Shown: positions 36,205-45,150 of the stretch, one piece after another
Numbering within the stretch: the stretch's first letter is position 1
Layout of the letters: every line of letters begins with the position of its first letter
DNA from: an uncultured Roseicyclus sp.
GTDB lineage: Bacteria > Pseudomonadota > Alphaproteobacteria > Rhodobacterales > Rhodobacteraceae
NCBI GenBank assembly: GCA_937139335.1
Contig: CAKZPN010000059.1
Coordinates: forward strand, 1 to 62,475
Length of the DNA stretch: 62,475 nt
Direction: 5' to 3'
Made by a program: the position numbers and the translations under genes
The notes under the pieces: model-generated
The model's input: only the letters and a program-made list of their open reading frames with translations
What the model was told of the DNA's origin: nothing
Database searches by the model: none

Positions 36205-36780
36205 ATGGCGAAGGCGCATCCGGATACTAGCGAGCCGCTGCTCATCAAGCGCTACGCGAGCCGCCGGCTCTACAACACCGAAACCTCGGATTACGTCACG
36301 CTCGAGGATATCGCGGGCTTCATCCGCACCGGCCGCGAGGTCAAGATCGTCGACCTGAAATCCGGCGACGACCTGACCCGTCAATACCTTCTCCAGATCA
36401 TCGCCGAGCACGAAAGCCGCGGCGACACGATCCTGCCGATCGCGGTGCTGAACGACCTGGTGCGTAGCTACGCAACGCAGAACGGGTCGGTGGTGCCAGA
36501 TTTTCTGACGATGTCCTTCGAGATGCTGAAGCAGGGCCAGTCGAAGATGGTCGAGAACATGACCGCGATGAACCCGATGGCGCGGATGCCGGGCTTCGAG
36601 GCGATGCGCGCGCAGCAGGAAGTGTTCCTGAAGGCGATGACCGGCGGGCTCGGCTCGCAATGGTCGGGCCCCGGCGCGGACGCGCCCGAGGGCGAGGGCG
36701 ACGACCGTTCGGCGGCCGAGGAGCTGGACGAGATCAAGCGGCAGCTGGCCGAGCTGCAATCCAAGCTCAGCCGGATGTGA
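36205..36780 (+). CDS. phaR: Polyhydroxyalkanoate synthesis repressor PhaR
   Basis: A 191-aa DNA- and granule-binding repressor. The N-terminal PHB/PHA-accumulation DNA-binding domain is KRYASRRLYNTETSDYVTLEDIAGFI, followed by the accumulation-regulator repeat (DDLTRQYLLQIIAEHE, LPIAVLNDLVRSY). The C-terminus is a coiled coil (ELDEIKRQLAELQSKL). When PHB is absent PhaR represses phaP, and it is titrated by nascent granules. The ATG at 36205 follows GGAGGG. Confidence 0.93.
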   Translation: MAKAHPDTSEPLLIKRYASRRLYNTETSDYVTLEDIAGFIRTGREVKIVDLKSGDDLTRQYLLQIIAEHESRGDTILPIAVLNDLVRSYATQNGSVVPDFLTMSFEMLKQGQSKMVENMTAMNPMARMPGFEAMRAQQEVFLKAMTGGLGSQWSGPGADAPEGEGDDRSAAEELDEIKRQLAELQSKLSRM

Positions 36781-36782
36781 GT

Positions 36783-37112
36783 ATGCACATGGGATCGGTC
36801 TTGCGCGCCTCTGCCGCGCTGTGCGTGGGTGCGACGCTGCTCGGCGGCTGCGATTTCCTGGCCGGGTCGCTTCGGGCCGGCGATCCGCCCGCCGATGGGT
36901 CGGAGGCGATCTATCGCGCCGCGATGGCCGAATTTTCCGACTGCGGCGTGGCTACCGACCCCTCGGCGCGGGCGGCGTCTGCTGCGAGGCTCGCGGATGC
37001 GGCCGCGACGCTTCAGGCCGAGGCGCGGCCGACCAACCCCGATCATTTCTACCTGGCCGACCGCGTCAGCGCCGCGGCCGCCTATTGCGCGGAGCTTGCC
37101 GGGACGCGCTGA
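36783..37112 (+). CDS. Small lipoprotein of unknown function
   Basis: A 109-aa protein with a lipoprotein signal (LCVGATLLGGC, Cys23) and a short mature part containing two further Cys (SDCGVATD, AAYCAEL) and an Ala-rich helix. It begins 2 nt after the phaR stop and is probably translated from the same mRNA; the Shine-Dalgarno is weak. A second ATG two codons later is an alternative start. No family was recognised. It converges on the class III aminotransferase. Confidence 0.65.
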   Translation: MHMGSVLRASAALCVGATLLGGCDFLAGSLRAGDPPADGSEAIYRAAMAEFSDCGVATDPSARAASAARLADAAATLQAEARPTNPDHFYLADRVSAAAAYCAELAGTR

Positions 37113-37118
37113 GCGCGC

Positions 37119-38486
37119 TCAGGCGACTTCGGCAAAAACCTGTTTCAGGGCGGTGTTCAGTTTGTCGAACATCTCGTCCATCTGGCCGTCGGTCAGTGTG
37201 AACGGCGGGCAGAGCACCACCGATTGCCCCAGCGGCCGGCAGATCAGCCCGTGGTCGGTGCAGGTGTTGGCGATGCGCTCGCTCACGCTGAGCGAGCCGT
37301 CGAAGGGCACCTTGCCGTCGCGATCCTTCACCGCCTCGAGCGCCCACATGTAGCCGATGCCGCGCAATTCGCCGATGTTGGGGTGCTGCGCGATCTCGCG
37401 CAGGCCCGCCTCCATCCGCGGCGCACCAGCGCGGACCATGTCGAGCAGCCCCTCGTTCAGCACCACGTCGATTGCCTTCAGCGCCACCGCGCAGCCGACG
37501 GGATGGCCAGAGGCGGTGAATCCGTGGGGGAATTCTTCTATAGGATCAATCGCGGATTGGAGGCGGGCGGTCATCTCGGGGCCGAGGATGACGGCGCCCA
37601 TGGGGAAATAGCCCGCCGTCAGCGCCTTGGAGGAAATGATGGCGTCGGGCATGAAGCCATAGGTCTCGCAGCCCCAGACCTCGCCGGTGCGTCCGAAGCC
37701 GCAGATCACCTCGTCCGAGATGAGCGGGATGCCGTGTTTCTTGAGGATTGGCTGGATCGCCTGGAAATAGCCCTTCGACGGCGGGATGACCCCGCCCGCG
37801 CCCATCACCGGTTCCGCGAAGAAGCCCGCGATGGTATCGGCGCCTTCGCGCGCGATGACCTCTTCCAGCTCGGTCGCGAGGCGCCGGGTAAAGGCCTCCT
37901 CGCTTTCGCCGTCCTGCCCCTCGCGCCAGTAGTGCGGGCAGGTCAGGTGTACGAAGCCGTCGAGCGGCAGACCGAAGACGGAGTTGTAGGGCTTGCCGGT
38001 CATCGAGGCGGAAATCACCGTGACGCCGTGGTAGCCGTTCTTGCGCGTCAGGATCTTGCGCGCCTGCGGACGGTCCTCGGAGCGGTTCATGAACCACAGC
38101 ATCTTGACCATGGTGTCGTTCGCCTCGGACCCGGAATTGGTGTAGAACACCTTGCCGTCCGCGAAGGGCGAGACCTCGATCAGGCGCTCGCTGAGCGCGA
38201 CGGTCTGGTCCGACATCCGCCCGAAGAAGGCGTGGTAGCCGGGAAAGCGGTCGTATTGCGCCTTGGCGGCGTCGGCGAGACCCTTGTGGTCGAAGCCCGC
38301 CACCATGTTCCACAGGCCCGAATTGGCGTCGAGGTAGCGCTTGCCGTTGGTGTCGACGATGTAGGGGCCTTCGCCATGGGTCACCACGACCGTGCCGCGC
38401 TCGCGGACCGAGGGAAGGTCGGTGAAGCCGTAGAGCGAATGCGCCTCGGCGCGGGCTTCCCAGGAATTCGGGGCGTGGTCTTTCAT
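37119..38486 (-). CDS. Class III omega-aminotransferase, probably putrescine/polyamine type
   Basis: A 455-aa PLP enzyme. Key points are YLDANSGLWNMVAGFDH near the N-terminus, FYTNSGSEANDTMVK, ISDEVICGFGRTGEVWGCETYG and the PLP Lys in DAIISSKALTAGYFP. Substrates of this group include putrescine, taurine, beta-alanine and other omega-amines, with pyruvate as acceptor. The nearby gamma-glutamylpolyamine-type genes favour a SpuC-like role, but specificity cannot be read from sequence. The ATG at 38486 is well placed. It lies 104 nt downstream of the GFA gene on the same strand. Confidence 0.88.
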   Translation of the reverse strand: MKDHAPNSWEARAEAHSLYGFTDLPSVRERGTVVVTHGEGPYIVDTNGKRYLDANSGLWNMVAGFDHKGLADAAKAQYDRFPGYHAFFGRMSDQTVALSERLIEVSPFADGKVFYTNSGSEANDTMVKMLWFMNRSEDRPQARKILTRKNGYHGVTVISASMTGKPYNSVFGLPLDGFVHLTCPHYWREGQDGESEEAFTRRLATELEEVIAREGADTIAGFFAEPVMGAGGVIPPSKGYFQAIQPILKKHGIPLISDEVICGFGRTGEVWGCETYGFMPDAIISSKALTAGYFPMGAVILGPEMTARLQSAIDPIEEFPHGFTASGHPVGCAVALKAIDVVLNEGLLDMVRAGAPRMEAGLREIAQHPNIGELRGIGYMWALEAVKDRDGKVPFDGSLSVSERIANTCTDHGLICRPLGQSVVLCPPFTLTDGQMDEMFDKLNTALKQVFAEVA

Positions 38487-38590
38487 GGCGGTCTCCTGAT
38501 CCGGGTGCGCGGCCAAGCTAGACGGGCCGGGCGAGGCCCGCAATCGCACTTGTCGTTCCGCCCGCGCGGGCTGGCAGAGCGCCGGGTCGG

Positions 38591-38974
38591 TCAGCCCTTG
38601 CGCGGCAGGTCGTCGGAGAGATGCACCCAAGCCACGTGCTCGGACCAGTGGAAGTGCATTTCGGGAACGAAACCGGAGGAGTCTTCCAGCGCGGCGGCGT
38701 AGAAATGGGTTTCGCCGGGTTGGCGGGTGGACCGGTAGGCGACGGGCGAGCCGCAGGTGGCGCAGAACAGGCGCTCGGCATGGTCGGAGGAGGCGTAGAC
38801 CGCGGGTTCGGTCCCCTCCCAGGCCCAGCCGTCATCGGCGACGCCGAAGAAGGTCGTGAAGGGGGCCGCGCAGTTGCGGCGGCAGCTTTCGCAGTGGCAA
38901 TGCCCGCGCCAGCGCACCGCCGTGGGCTCGAACCGAAAGCCCACAGCGCCGCAGAGGCAGTGACCCCGGCCCAT
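38591..38974 (-). CDS. GFA-family (glutathione-dependent formaldehyde-activating-like) zinc protein
   Basis: A 127-aa Mss4-like fold protein. The zinc ligands and glutathione-site Cys of the family are present: GHCLCGAV, HCHCESCRRN and FCATCGSPVAY. Most GFA proteins have unproven functions; a link to formaldehyde is not assured. It starts 3 nt after the DegT-type aminotransferase stop, so the pair is co-transcribed. Confidence 0.9.
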   Translation of the reverse strand: MGRGHCLCGAVGFRFEPTAVRWRGHCHCESCRRNCAAPFTTFFGVADDGWAWEGTEPAVYASSDHAERLFCATCGSPVAYRSTRQPGETHFYAAALEDSSGFVPEMHFHWSEHVAWVHLSDDLPRKG

Positions 38975-38977
38975 GTG

Positions 38978-40219
38978 TTATGTCCCGTAAGCCAGCGCCG
39001 CGCCCTTCACGTCCTCGGCTGCGGCGATCAGCGCGTCGGCGATGAAGTCGAGTTCCGACTTGGTCAGGCGCACCGGCAGGCGCACGTCGCAGGCGCGCAT
39101 CAGCATGGCACGGGTCCGGGGCAGGTCGGGGCGGTCGCCGGGGATGAACTGCCAGTTCCAGAAGGCGCGCGCGTTGTCGGTCGAGAGGCCGAAGATCTGG
39201 ACCTTCACGCCGCGCGCCTCGGCGGCGGCGCCGAAGGCCTTTGCGTCGGCATCGGTGGCGAAGCCCACGAGGTTGAACTGGATCGAGTCGGGCGCGCGAT
39301 CTTCGGGCGGGAGCGGGGGCGGCACGTCGAGCCAGGGCGAGGTGTTGAGGAGACCCGCGACGTAGTCGTGGTTCTTGAGCCCGTCGCGGACCCGGCGCGG
39401 CAGCTCGGCCATCTGCGGGCGGATCACGGCGGCGGACAGGTTCTGCAGCCGCATGTTGTAGAGCGGCAGCTGGTTCTGCCAGCGGGCGAAGGCCAGCGCC
39501 AGCTCGGGGTCGTTCTGCCCCTCGGGGCCCTTGTGCTTCTTCCAGTTGTGCTCGTAGGCGCCCGACATGATGACGGCGCGGGCGACCAGATCGGCGTCGT
39601 CGGTGATGAGGATGCCGCCTTCGCCCGCGTTGATCATCTTGTAGGACTGGAACGAGAAGCACCCGATCTTGCCGATCGTGCCGATTTTCTTTCCGTGCCA
39701 GAGCGTGCCGAGCGAATGCGCCGCGTCCTCGATCACCGGGATGCCGCGCGCGTCGCAGAGCGCCATGATCGCATCCATGTCCGAGGTGTGGCCGCGCATG
39801 TGGCTGATGATGACAGCCTCGATCGTGTCGTCGAGCTTGGCTTTGAAATCGTCCATGTCGATGCGGTAGTTCTCGCCCACCTCGACCAGCACCGGCTGGC
39901 AGAAGGCGTGAACCACGGCGGAGGGGACGGCGGCGAAGGTGAAGGCGGGGATCAGGACGCGCGCGCCGGGCTGCAGGTCGAGCGCGCGCAGCGACAGGAA
40001 GATCGCGGCGGAGCAGGACGAGACGGCGAGCGCGTATTTCACGCCCATCATGTCGGCGAATTCGCGTTCCAGAAGCGCCACGGGCGCGTCGGCAGGGGCG
40101 GTGTAGCGGAACAGGTCGCCCGTTTGCATCAGGCGGTCGATCTCGGCGCGGGCCGCGTCGGGAATCGGTTCGGCATCATAGACGTTCGGGGCAAGGGCCG
40201 CAGACGCGAGAGTTGCCAT
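38978..40219 (-). CDS. DegT/DnrJ/EryC1/StrS-family PLP aminotransferase
   Basis: A 413-aa fold-type I PLP enzyme. It shows YALAVSSCSAAIFLSLRALDL, VIEDAAHSLGT and the PLP Lys in CFSFQSYKMINAGEGG. The family usually aminates keto sugars for surface glycans or antibiotics, but no sugar genes are nearby. Here it heads a minus-strand group with GFA and a class III aminotransferase, next to amine-degradation genes, so a role on amine-derived compounds is possible. The ATG at 40219 is the only good start. Confidence 0.88.
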   Translation of the reverse strand: MATLASAALAPNVYDAEPIPDAARAEIDRLMQTGDLFRYTAPADAPVALLEREFADMMGVKYALAVSSCSAAIFLSLRALDLQPGARVLIPAFTFAAVPSAVVHAFCQPVLVEVGENYRIDMDDFKAKLDDTIEAVIISHMRGHTSDMDAIMALCDARGIPVIEDAAHSLGTLWHGKKIGTIGKIGCFSFQSYKMINAGEGGILITDDADLVARAVIMSGAYEHNWKKHKGPEGQNDPELALAFARWQNQLPLYNMRLQNLSAAVIRPQMAELPRRVRDGLKNHDYVAGLLNTSPWLDVPPPLPPEDRAPDSIQFNLVGFATDADAKAFGAAAEARGVKVQIFGLSTDNARAFWNWQFIPGDRPDLPRTRAMLMRACDVRLPVRLTKSELDFIADALIAAAEDVKGAALAYGT

Positions 40220-40364
40220 GGTTTCACCTTTTCGAAATGTCCCTTTTCATAATTCTTAACCTGCCGGCGCGCAAGAATCCAGCATCAGTTGCTTGCGTCA
40301 TCCAAATGTCGTGGACGTGACGTCAAGCGGCACTACCGGCGCGATGATCGGGGAGAATCGCAGC

Positions 40365-41666
40365 TCAGATGCCCAGCCGGTCGCGCAGGCTGAACCAGGT
40401 CATCGCCAGCGTCAGGAGCGGCGCGCGCATGGTCGTGCCGCCGGGGAAGCGGGGGACCGGCAGCGCCTCGAAGGTGGCCAGCCCGTCTTCCTGTCCCATC
40501 ACCGCTTCGGCCATCACGCGGCCCGCCATGCCCGAGAGCGCCACGCCATGGCCCGAGAACCCTGCGCCGGACAGGATGTTGGGCGCGACGCGGGCGACGT
40601 GGGGCAGGCGGGTCATGGTGATGCCGAGCGCGCCGCCCCAGACATGGCTGATGTTGACACCCTTCAGTTGCGGAAACAGCCGCTCCATCCGGGCGACGAG
40701 CGCCGTGCTGATGTCGCGCGGGAAGGCGATGGAGTAGCTTTCGCGGCCGCCAAAGAGGAAGCGGCGGTCGGGGGTGAAGCGGTAGTAGTTCACCACGAAT
40801 TTCGAATCCGACACCGCCACGTCCTCGGCCAGCACGTCCTGCCAGCGGTCGGGGATCGGGTCGGTGGCGGCGATGAAGGAGTTGATCGGCATCACCCGCG
40901 CGTTCACCTGCGGCAAGATGTCGGGCAGATAGCCGTTGCCCGCGATGATCGCGTGGCCCGCCGTGACCTGCCCGCGCGCGGTGCGCAGCGTCAGGCGCGG
41001 GCGGCTGACCACGCTGGTGACCTCGCTCACCTCGTGGATCACCGCACCCGCCGCCTCGGCCGCGTGGGCGAGCGCCTGAGCATAGGCGAGGGGTTCAAGG
41101 TGGCCGGCGGAGCGGTCGAGGGTGCCGCCGGCGTAGAGCGGCGATTTCACCAGCCCGGCGAAGGTGCCCTTGTCCATCACGGTCGCGGTCTGGCCGTAGT
41201 GGCGGGCCATGTGGGCGGCCTCGGCCTTCAACTCGTCCAGCTCGGCGGCGGTGTAGGCGCCATGTGCGCCGCCGGAGCGATAGGCAGCCTCGGGGGCATG
41301 GTCGGCGCAGAAGTCGCGGAGCTGGGTCTTCGCCGCGTCCGACAAGTCCCAGAGCGCGCGGGCGCGGTCGCGGCCAAGCTGCGCCTCGATCCAGCTTTGC
41401 GGCTTGTTGAAGCCCGATTGCACCTGACCGCCGTTGCGGCCGGAGGCGCCGAAGCCGACGCGGTGCGCGTCGAGCACGACCACCTTGCGGCCCGCGCGCG
41501 CGAGCGTCAGCGCGGCCCAGAGGCCGGTGAAGCCCGCGCCGAGGATCGCCACATCGGCCTCTACCGCGCCGGTCAGCGTGCGGCGCTGCGGCTGCTCGGG
41601 CAGGCTGGCCGCGTACCACGACGGCGCGTGATGGCCGGGGATGTCGTTGCGGTAGAGCGGGTTCAT
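40365..41666 (-). CDS. puuB: FAD-dependent gamma-glutamylputrescine oxidase-like enzyme
   Basis: A 433-aa DAO-family flavoprotein. The N-terminal FAD motif is VAILGAGFTGLWAALTLARAG; FGASGRNGGQVQSGFN is the ATG-box region typical of PuuB/OrdL proteins. The C-terminus has GGALGITMTRLPHVARV and SGAGFSGHGVALSGMAGRV. PuuB oxidises gamma-glutamylputrescine to the aldehyde, releasing ammonia and H2O2. Its ATG overlaps the stop of the upstream ligase gene (ATGA). The amine substrate could be something other than putrescine. Confidence 0.88.
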   Translation of the reverse strand: MNPLYRNDIPGHHAPSWYAASLPEQPQRRTLTGAVEADVAILGAGFTGLWAALTLARAGRKVVVLDAHRVGFGASGRNGGQVQSGFNKPQSWIEAQLGRDRARALWDLSDAAKTQLRDFCADHAPEAAYRSGGAHGAYTAAELDELKAEAAHMARHYGQTATVMDKGTFAGLVKSPLYAGGTLDRSAGHLEPLAYAQALAHAAEAAGAVIHEVSEVTSVVSRPRLTLRTARGQVTAGHAIIAGNGYLPDILPQVNARVMPINSFIAATDPIPDRWQDVLAEDVAVSDSKFVVNYYRFTPDRRFLFGGRESYSIAFPRDISTALVARMERLFPQLKGVNISHVWGGALGITMTRLPHVARVAPNILSGAGFSGHGVALSGMAGRVMAEAVMGQEDGLATFEALPVPRFPGGTTMRAPLLTLAMTWFSLRDRLGI

Positions 41667-43033
41667 ACGTTCAAGAGCAGATGCTCCCGCTCCCACGGCG
41701 AGATCACTTGCAGGAACTCGTTGTGTTCCAGCTCCTTCACGGCGCAATAGACGCGGCAGAAATCCTCGCCCAGCGTCTGGCGGATGGTCTTGTTCGCGTC
41801 GAGGAGCCCCAGCGCGTCGCCGAGGCCGCGCGGGATGCCCGAGGGCAGCTTGTAGGCGTCGCCGGCGAAGGGGTCGGAGGGGTCGGACTTCTCGATCAAC
41901 CCGACGAGGCCACAGGCGAGCGAGGCGGCGATGCCGAGATAGGGGTTGCAATCCATGCCCGGCAGGCGGTTTTCCACGCGCCGCGCCGAGGGTTCGCTGA
42001 CCGGGACGCGCAAGCCGGTAGTGCGGTTGTCGCGGCCCCATTCCAGGTTGATGGGCGCGGCGAAGTCGGGGACGTAGCGGCGGTAGCTGTTCACGTAGGG
42101 TGCCAGCAACGCGATGACGGCGGGCAGGTTGCGCTGCATGCCGCCGATGAAGTGCATGAATTCCGGCGTTTCCGACCCGTCGGGATTGGAAAAGATGTTT
42201 TCCTCGGATTTCAGGTCGATGACCGAATGGTGGATGTGCATGGCGCTGCCCGGCTCGCCCTCGATCGGCTTGGCCATGAAGGTGGCGTAGCAGTTGTGGC
42301 GCAGCGCAGCCTCGCGGATCATGCGCTTGAAGAAGAACATCTCGTCGGCCAGCCGGACCGGGTCGCCGTGGCGCAGGTTCAGCTCGATCTGGCCGGCGCC
42401 GCCCTCCTGCAGGATGCCGTCGATCTCGAGGCCCATCGCCTCGGCGTAATCGTAGATGTCGTCGATCACCGGCCCGTATTCGTCCACGGCGCTCATCGAA
42501 TAGGCCTGGCGCGCGGCGGCGCGGCGGCCCGAGCGGCCCATCGGCGGCTCGATCTCGCGGGCCGGGTCGGTGTTGGGGGCGACGAGGTAGAACTCCATCT
42601 CGGGCGCCACGATGGGTTGCAGCCCGCGCGCGTTGTAGAGGCCGACGACGCGGCGCAGCACGTTGCGCGGCGCGAAGGGCACGGGATTGCCGGCCTGATC
42701 GTCGATGTTGTGGATCACCTGCAGCGTGGTGTCGGCGGTCCAGGGTGCGGGCGTCGCGGTCGAATAATCCGGCTTCAGGATCATGTCGGGCTCGGTGAAG
42801 CCGTCGGCCACGCTGTCGGCCCAGTCGCCGGTGATGGTCTGGAAGAAGATCGAGTTGGGCAGGTAGAAATACGGCTGGCGCGCGAACTTGCTGCCCGGCA
42901 TCGCCTTGCCGCGCGCGATCCCGGCGAGGTCTGCGACGATGCATTCGACCTCGTCGATGGCGCGACCCTCGAGGTAGGCGCGGGCGACTTCGGGCAACTG
43001 GTTGATCAGGTCGGCGACGGGGCTCGAGCTCAT
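41663..43033 (-). CDS. puuA: Glutamine-synthetase-like gamma-glutamylpolyamine ligase (first copy)
   Basis: A 456-aa glutamine synthetase-fold ligase. It keeps catalytic and metal residues: VAPEMEFYLV, GAGQIELNLRHGDP, GSAMHIHHSV, and ENRLPGMDCNPYLGIAASLACGL. The NRTTGLRVP nucleotide-site motif is present. It lacks the GlnA adenylylation-loop pattern, and its context (oxidase, amidotransferase) fits PuuA-type ligation of glutamate to an amine. It is coupled by ATGA overlaps to genes on both sides. Confidence 0.88.
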   Translation of the reverse strand: MSSSPVADLINQLPEVARAYLEGRAIDEVECIVADLAGIARGKAMPGSKFARQPYFYLPNSIFFQTITGDWADSVADGFTEPDMILKPDYSTATPAPWTADTTLQVIHNIDDQAGNPVPFAPRNVLRRVVGLYNARGLQPIVAPEMEFYLVAPNTDPAREIEPPMGRSGRRAAARQAYSMSAVDEYGPVIDDIYDYAEAMGLEIDGILQEGGAGQIELNLRHGDPVRLADEMFFFKRMIREAALRHNCYATFMAKPIEGEPGSAMHIHHSVIDLKSEENIFSNPDGSETPEFMHFIGGMQRNLPAVIALLAPYVNSYRRYVPDFAAPINLEWGRDNRTTGLRVPVSEPSARRVENRLPGMDCNPYLGIAASLACGLVGLIEKSDPSDPFAGDAYKLPSGIPRGLGDALGLLDANKTIRQTLGEDFCRVYCAVKELEHNEFLQVISPWEREHLLLNV

Positions 43034-43740
43034 GCGCTGACCTTTGCGGCGAAGGGGATGCGGGTGGCGGGGCCACCTTCGAGCACGTCGGCGAGCCAAT
43101 CGGCGATGAGCCGGGCATCGGTCGGCCGGTCGAGGTTGGCGCGCGCCGTGGCCAGCAGGTCGTCGGGGACGGCGGCACCGCGATGTTCGATCAGCGTGTC
43201 GACGACAGAAGGCGTGAATTCCGGGTGCGGTTGCACGGTCAGGATGTGCGGGCCATGGGCGATGAAGGCGTTGCGGGTGAAGGCGCTTTCGCCCAGCACC
43301 TCGGCGCCCTTCGGCAGCTCCAGAACCTGGTCCTGATGCCAGGCGTTCAGCACCACCTCCTGCCCGCCGATGTCGTAGCTGTGCAGACCGACCGACCAGC
43401 CGCCGGGGTATTTCGCGACCCGGCCGCCAAGCGCCTGCGCGATAATCTGGTGGCCGAAGCAGACGCCGACCAAGGGCGTGCCGGTATCGCGGATGTCGCG
43501 GATCAGCGCCTCGAGCCGGGCGATCCAGGGGTGATCCTCGTAGGCGCCGTGGCGCGAGCCGGTGACGAGCCAGGCGTCGGCGTCGTGCGGCCCTTCGGGA
43601 AACTCCATGTCCACGACCGAGAAGGTGCGCAGCTCATAGCCGCGATGGGCGAAGAGGGCACCGTAGAGGTCGGTATAGGTGCCGTCCCGCGCCTTGACTT
43701 CATCGGGGACATGGCCGGTTTGCAGGATGCCGAGGATCAT
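43030..43740 (-). CDS. Class I glutamine amidotransferase-like protein
   Basis: A 236-aa GATase1 protein with the catalytic Cys in PLVGVCFGHQIIAQALGG and the His-x-Glu pair in LTVQPHPEFTP. It is more like the stand-alone YfeJ-type amidotransferases than PuuD (peptidase C26). In this operon it may hydrolyse gamma-glutamyl intermediates or supply ammonia. The stop overlaps the next ligase gene; the start is 75 nt after the second ligase gene. Confidence 0.88.
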   Translation of the reverse strand: MILGILQTGHVPDEVKARDGTYTDLYGALFAHRGYELRTFSVVDMEFPEGPHDADAWLVTGSRHGAYEDHPWIARLEALIRDIRDTGTPLVGVCFGHQIIAQALGGRVAKYPGGWSVGLHSYDIGGQEVVLNAWHQDQVLELPKGAEVLGESAFTRNAFIAHGPHILTVQPHPEFTPSVVDTLIEHRGAAVPDDLLATARANLDRPTDARLIADWLADVLEGGPATRIPFAAKVSA

Positions 43741-43815
43741 GGGGGGCTCGTGTTTTGTGATGGGCGCAAGCTATGCCCGGCCGGAAGGCGGGGCAAGGGG
43801 GCTAGGGCGCGCGCC

Positions 43816-45150
43816 TCACACCGTGTCGAGGTAGAGGTCCGTCTGCTCCTGCGGGCTGAGTTCGGCCATGTAGTGCAGCTCCTGCCGCTTGGTGGCCAGG
43901 AAGGTGGTGATCAGTTCGGGCTCGAAGATGCGGGCGATCTCGGGGCTCTGCTCGAAGGCATCGATGGCGGCCTGCCAGGTGGTCGGCAACTGCGCGAGGT
44001 CGTGGCTGTAGGCGTTGCCGGTGATCGGCTCGGGCGGATCTTCGGCATCCTCGATCCCGTTCAGCGCGGCGCCGAGGATGGCGGCGAGAAACAGGTAGGG
44101 GTTGATGTCGCCGCCCGCCACGCGGTGTTCGATGCGCCGGGCGGGGCCGCTGCTGGCCGGGACGCGGAGCGCGGTGGTGCGGTTCTCGTAGGCCCAGGCG
44201 ATGCCGGTGGGCGCATGGGCGCCGGGCACCATGCGGTCATAGCTCGACGCGTGCGGCGCGAAGATCAGCATGGAACCGGGCATCGCCTTGAGGCAGCCCG
44301 CGATGGCGTGGCGCAGCGTGTCCGAGCCCTTGGCGGTGCCGTCGTCGAAGATGTTGCGCCCCTCGGTGTCGAGGATCGAGAAATGCGCGTGCAGCCCGTT
44401 GCCCGAATAATCGGGGTAGGGTTTCGCCATGAAGCTGGCCGCGAAGCCGTGGCTGCGGGCCATGCCGCGGGTCATCAGCTTGAAGAGCCAGGCATCGTCG
44501 GCGGCCTTCAGCGCGTCGGGAGAGTGCATCAGGTTGATCTCGAACTGGCCCGGCCCGGCCTCGGAAATCGTGGTGTCGGCGGGAATGTCCATCGCCTCGC
44601 AGGCGTCGTGCAGCGCGGTCAGGAAATTGTCCCAGGCGTCGAGCTGGCGGAGCGCGAGGATCTCGGCCTGCTGGCGACGCTTGCCGGATCGCGGGCTGGG
44701 CGGCACGCGCAATTCGCGGCCGGCGTCGTCGATGATGTAGAACTCGAGCTCGGTCGCGACCACCGGCGTCAGCCCGCGCGCGGTGTAGCGGTCGACGACG
44801 CGGGCGAGCGCCTGGCGGGGATCGCCGGCATAGGGGCGGCCATCCTCGTGGAACATCCAGATCGGCAGAAGTGCCGTGGGCGTGTCGAGCCAGGGCACCG
44901 GCAGGAAGCCGCGTTCGGTGGGCCAGAGGACGCCGTCTGGATCGCCCGCCTCGAACACCAGGGGGCTGTTCTCGATATCCTCGCCCCAGATGTCGAGGTT
45001 CATCACCGAATAGGGAAAGCGGGTGCCGTCGACGAGCGCCTTGGCGGCGAAGCGGCGCGCGATGCGCTTGCCGCGGGCCTGTCCGTTGAGGTCGGCGGCC
45101 ACGGTGCGGATCGCCTTGATGTCGGGATTTTCAAAGAGGTAGTCGGTCAT
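43816..45150 (-). CDS. Glutamine-synthetase-like gamma-glutamyl ligase (second copy)
   Basis: A 444-aa paralogue of the ligase at 41663-43033, only moderately similar. Conserved parts are VATELEFYII, GPGQFEINLMHSPD, GNGLHAHFSIL, NRTTALRVP and IEHRVAGGDINPYLFLAAILGA. Two such ligases in one operon suggest either two amine substrates or a hetero-oligomer. The ATG at 45150 overlaps the stop of the permease gene. Substrate specificity is not visible. Confidence 0.88.
   Translation of the reverse strand: MTDYLFENPDIKAIRTVAADLNGQARGKRIARRFAAKALVDGTRFPYSVMNLDIWGEDIENSPLVFEAGDPDGVLWPTERGFLPVPWLDTPTALLPIWMFHEDGRPYAGDPRQALARVVDRYTARGLTPVVATELEFYIIDDAGRELRVPPSPRSGKRRQQAEILALRQLDAWDNFLTALHDACEAMDIPADTTISEAGPGQFEINLMHSPDALKAADDAWLFKLMTRGMARSHGFAASFMAKPYPDYSGNGLHAHFSILDTEGRNIFDDGTAKGSDTLRHAIAGCLKAMPGSMLIFAPHASSYDRMVPGAHAPTGIAWAYENRTTALRVPASSGPARRIEHRVAGGDINPYLFLAAILGAALNGIEDAEDPPEPITGNAYSHDLAQLPTTWQAAIDAFEQSPEIARIFEPELITTFLATKRQELHYMAELSPQEQTDLYLDTV

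Noticed and set aside
40365..43178. One 937-codon open frame that would fuse the ligase region to the FAD oxidase
   Set aside because: The upstream part is out of frame with the real ligase gene; the oxidase has its own ATG at 41666 overlapping the ligase stop. No fusion protein is supported.
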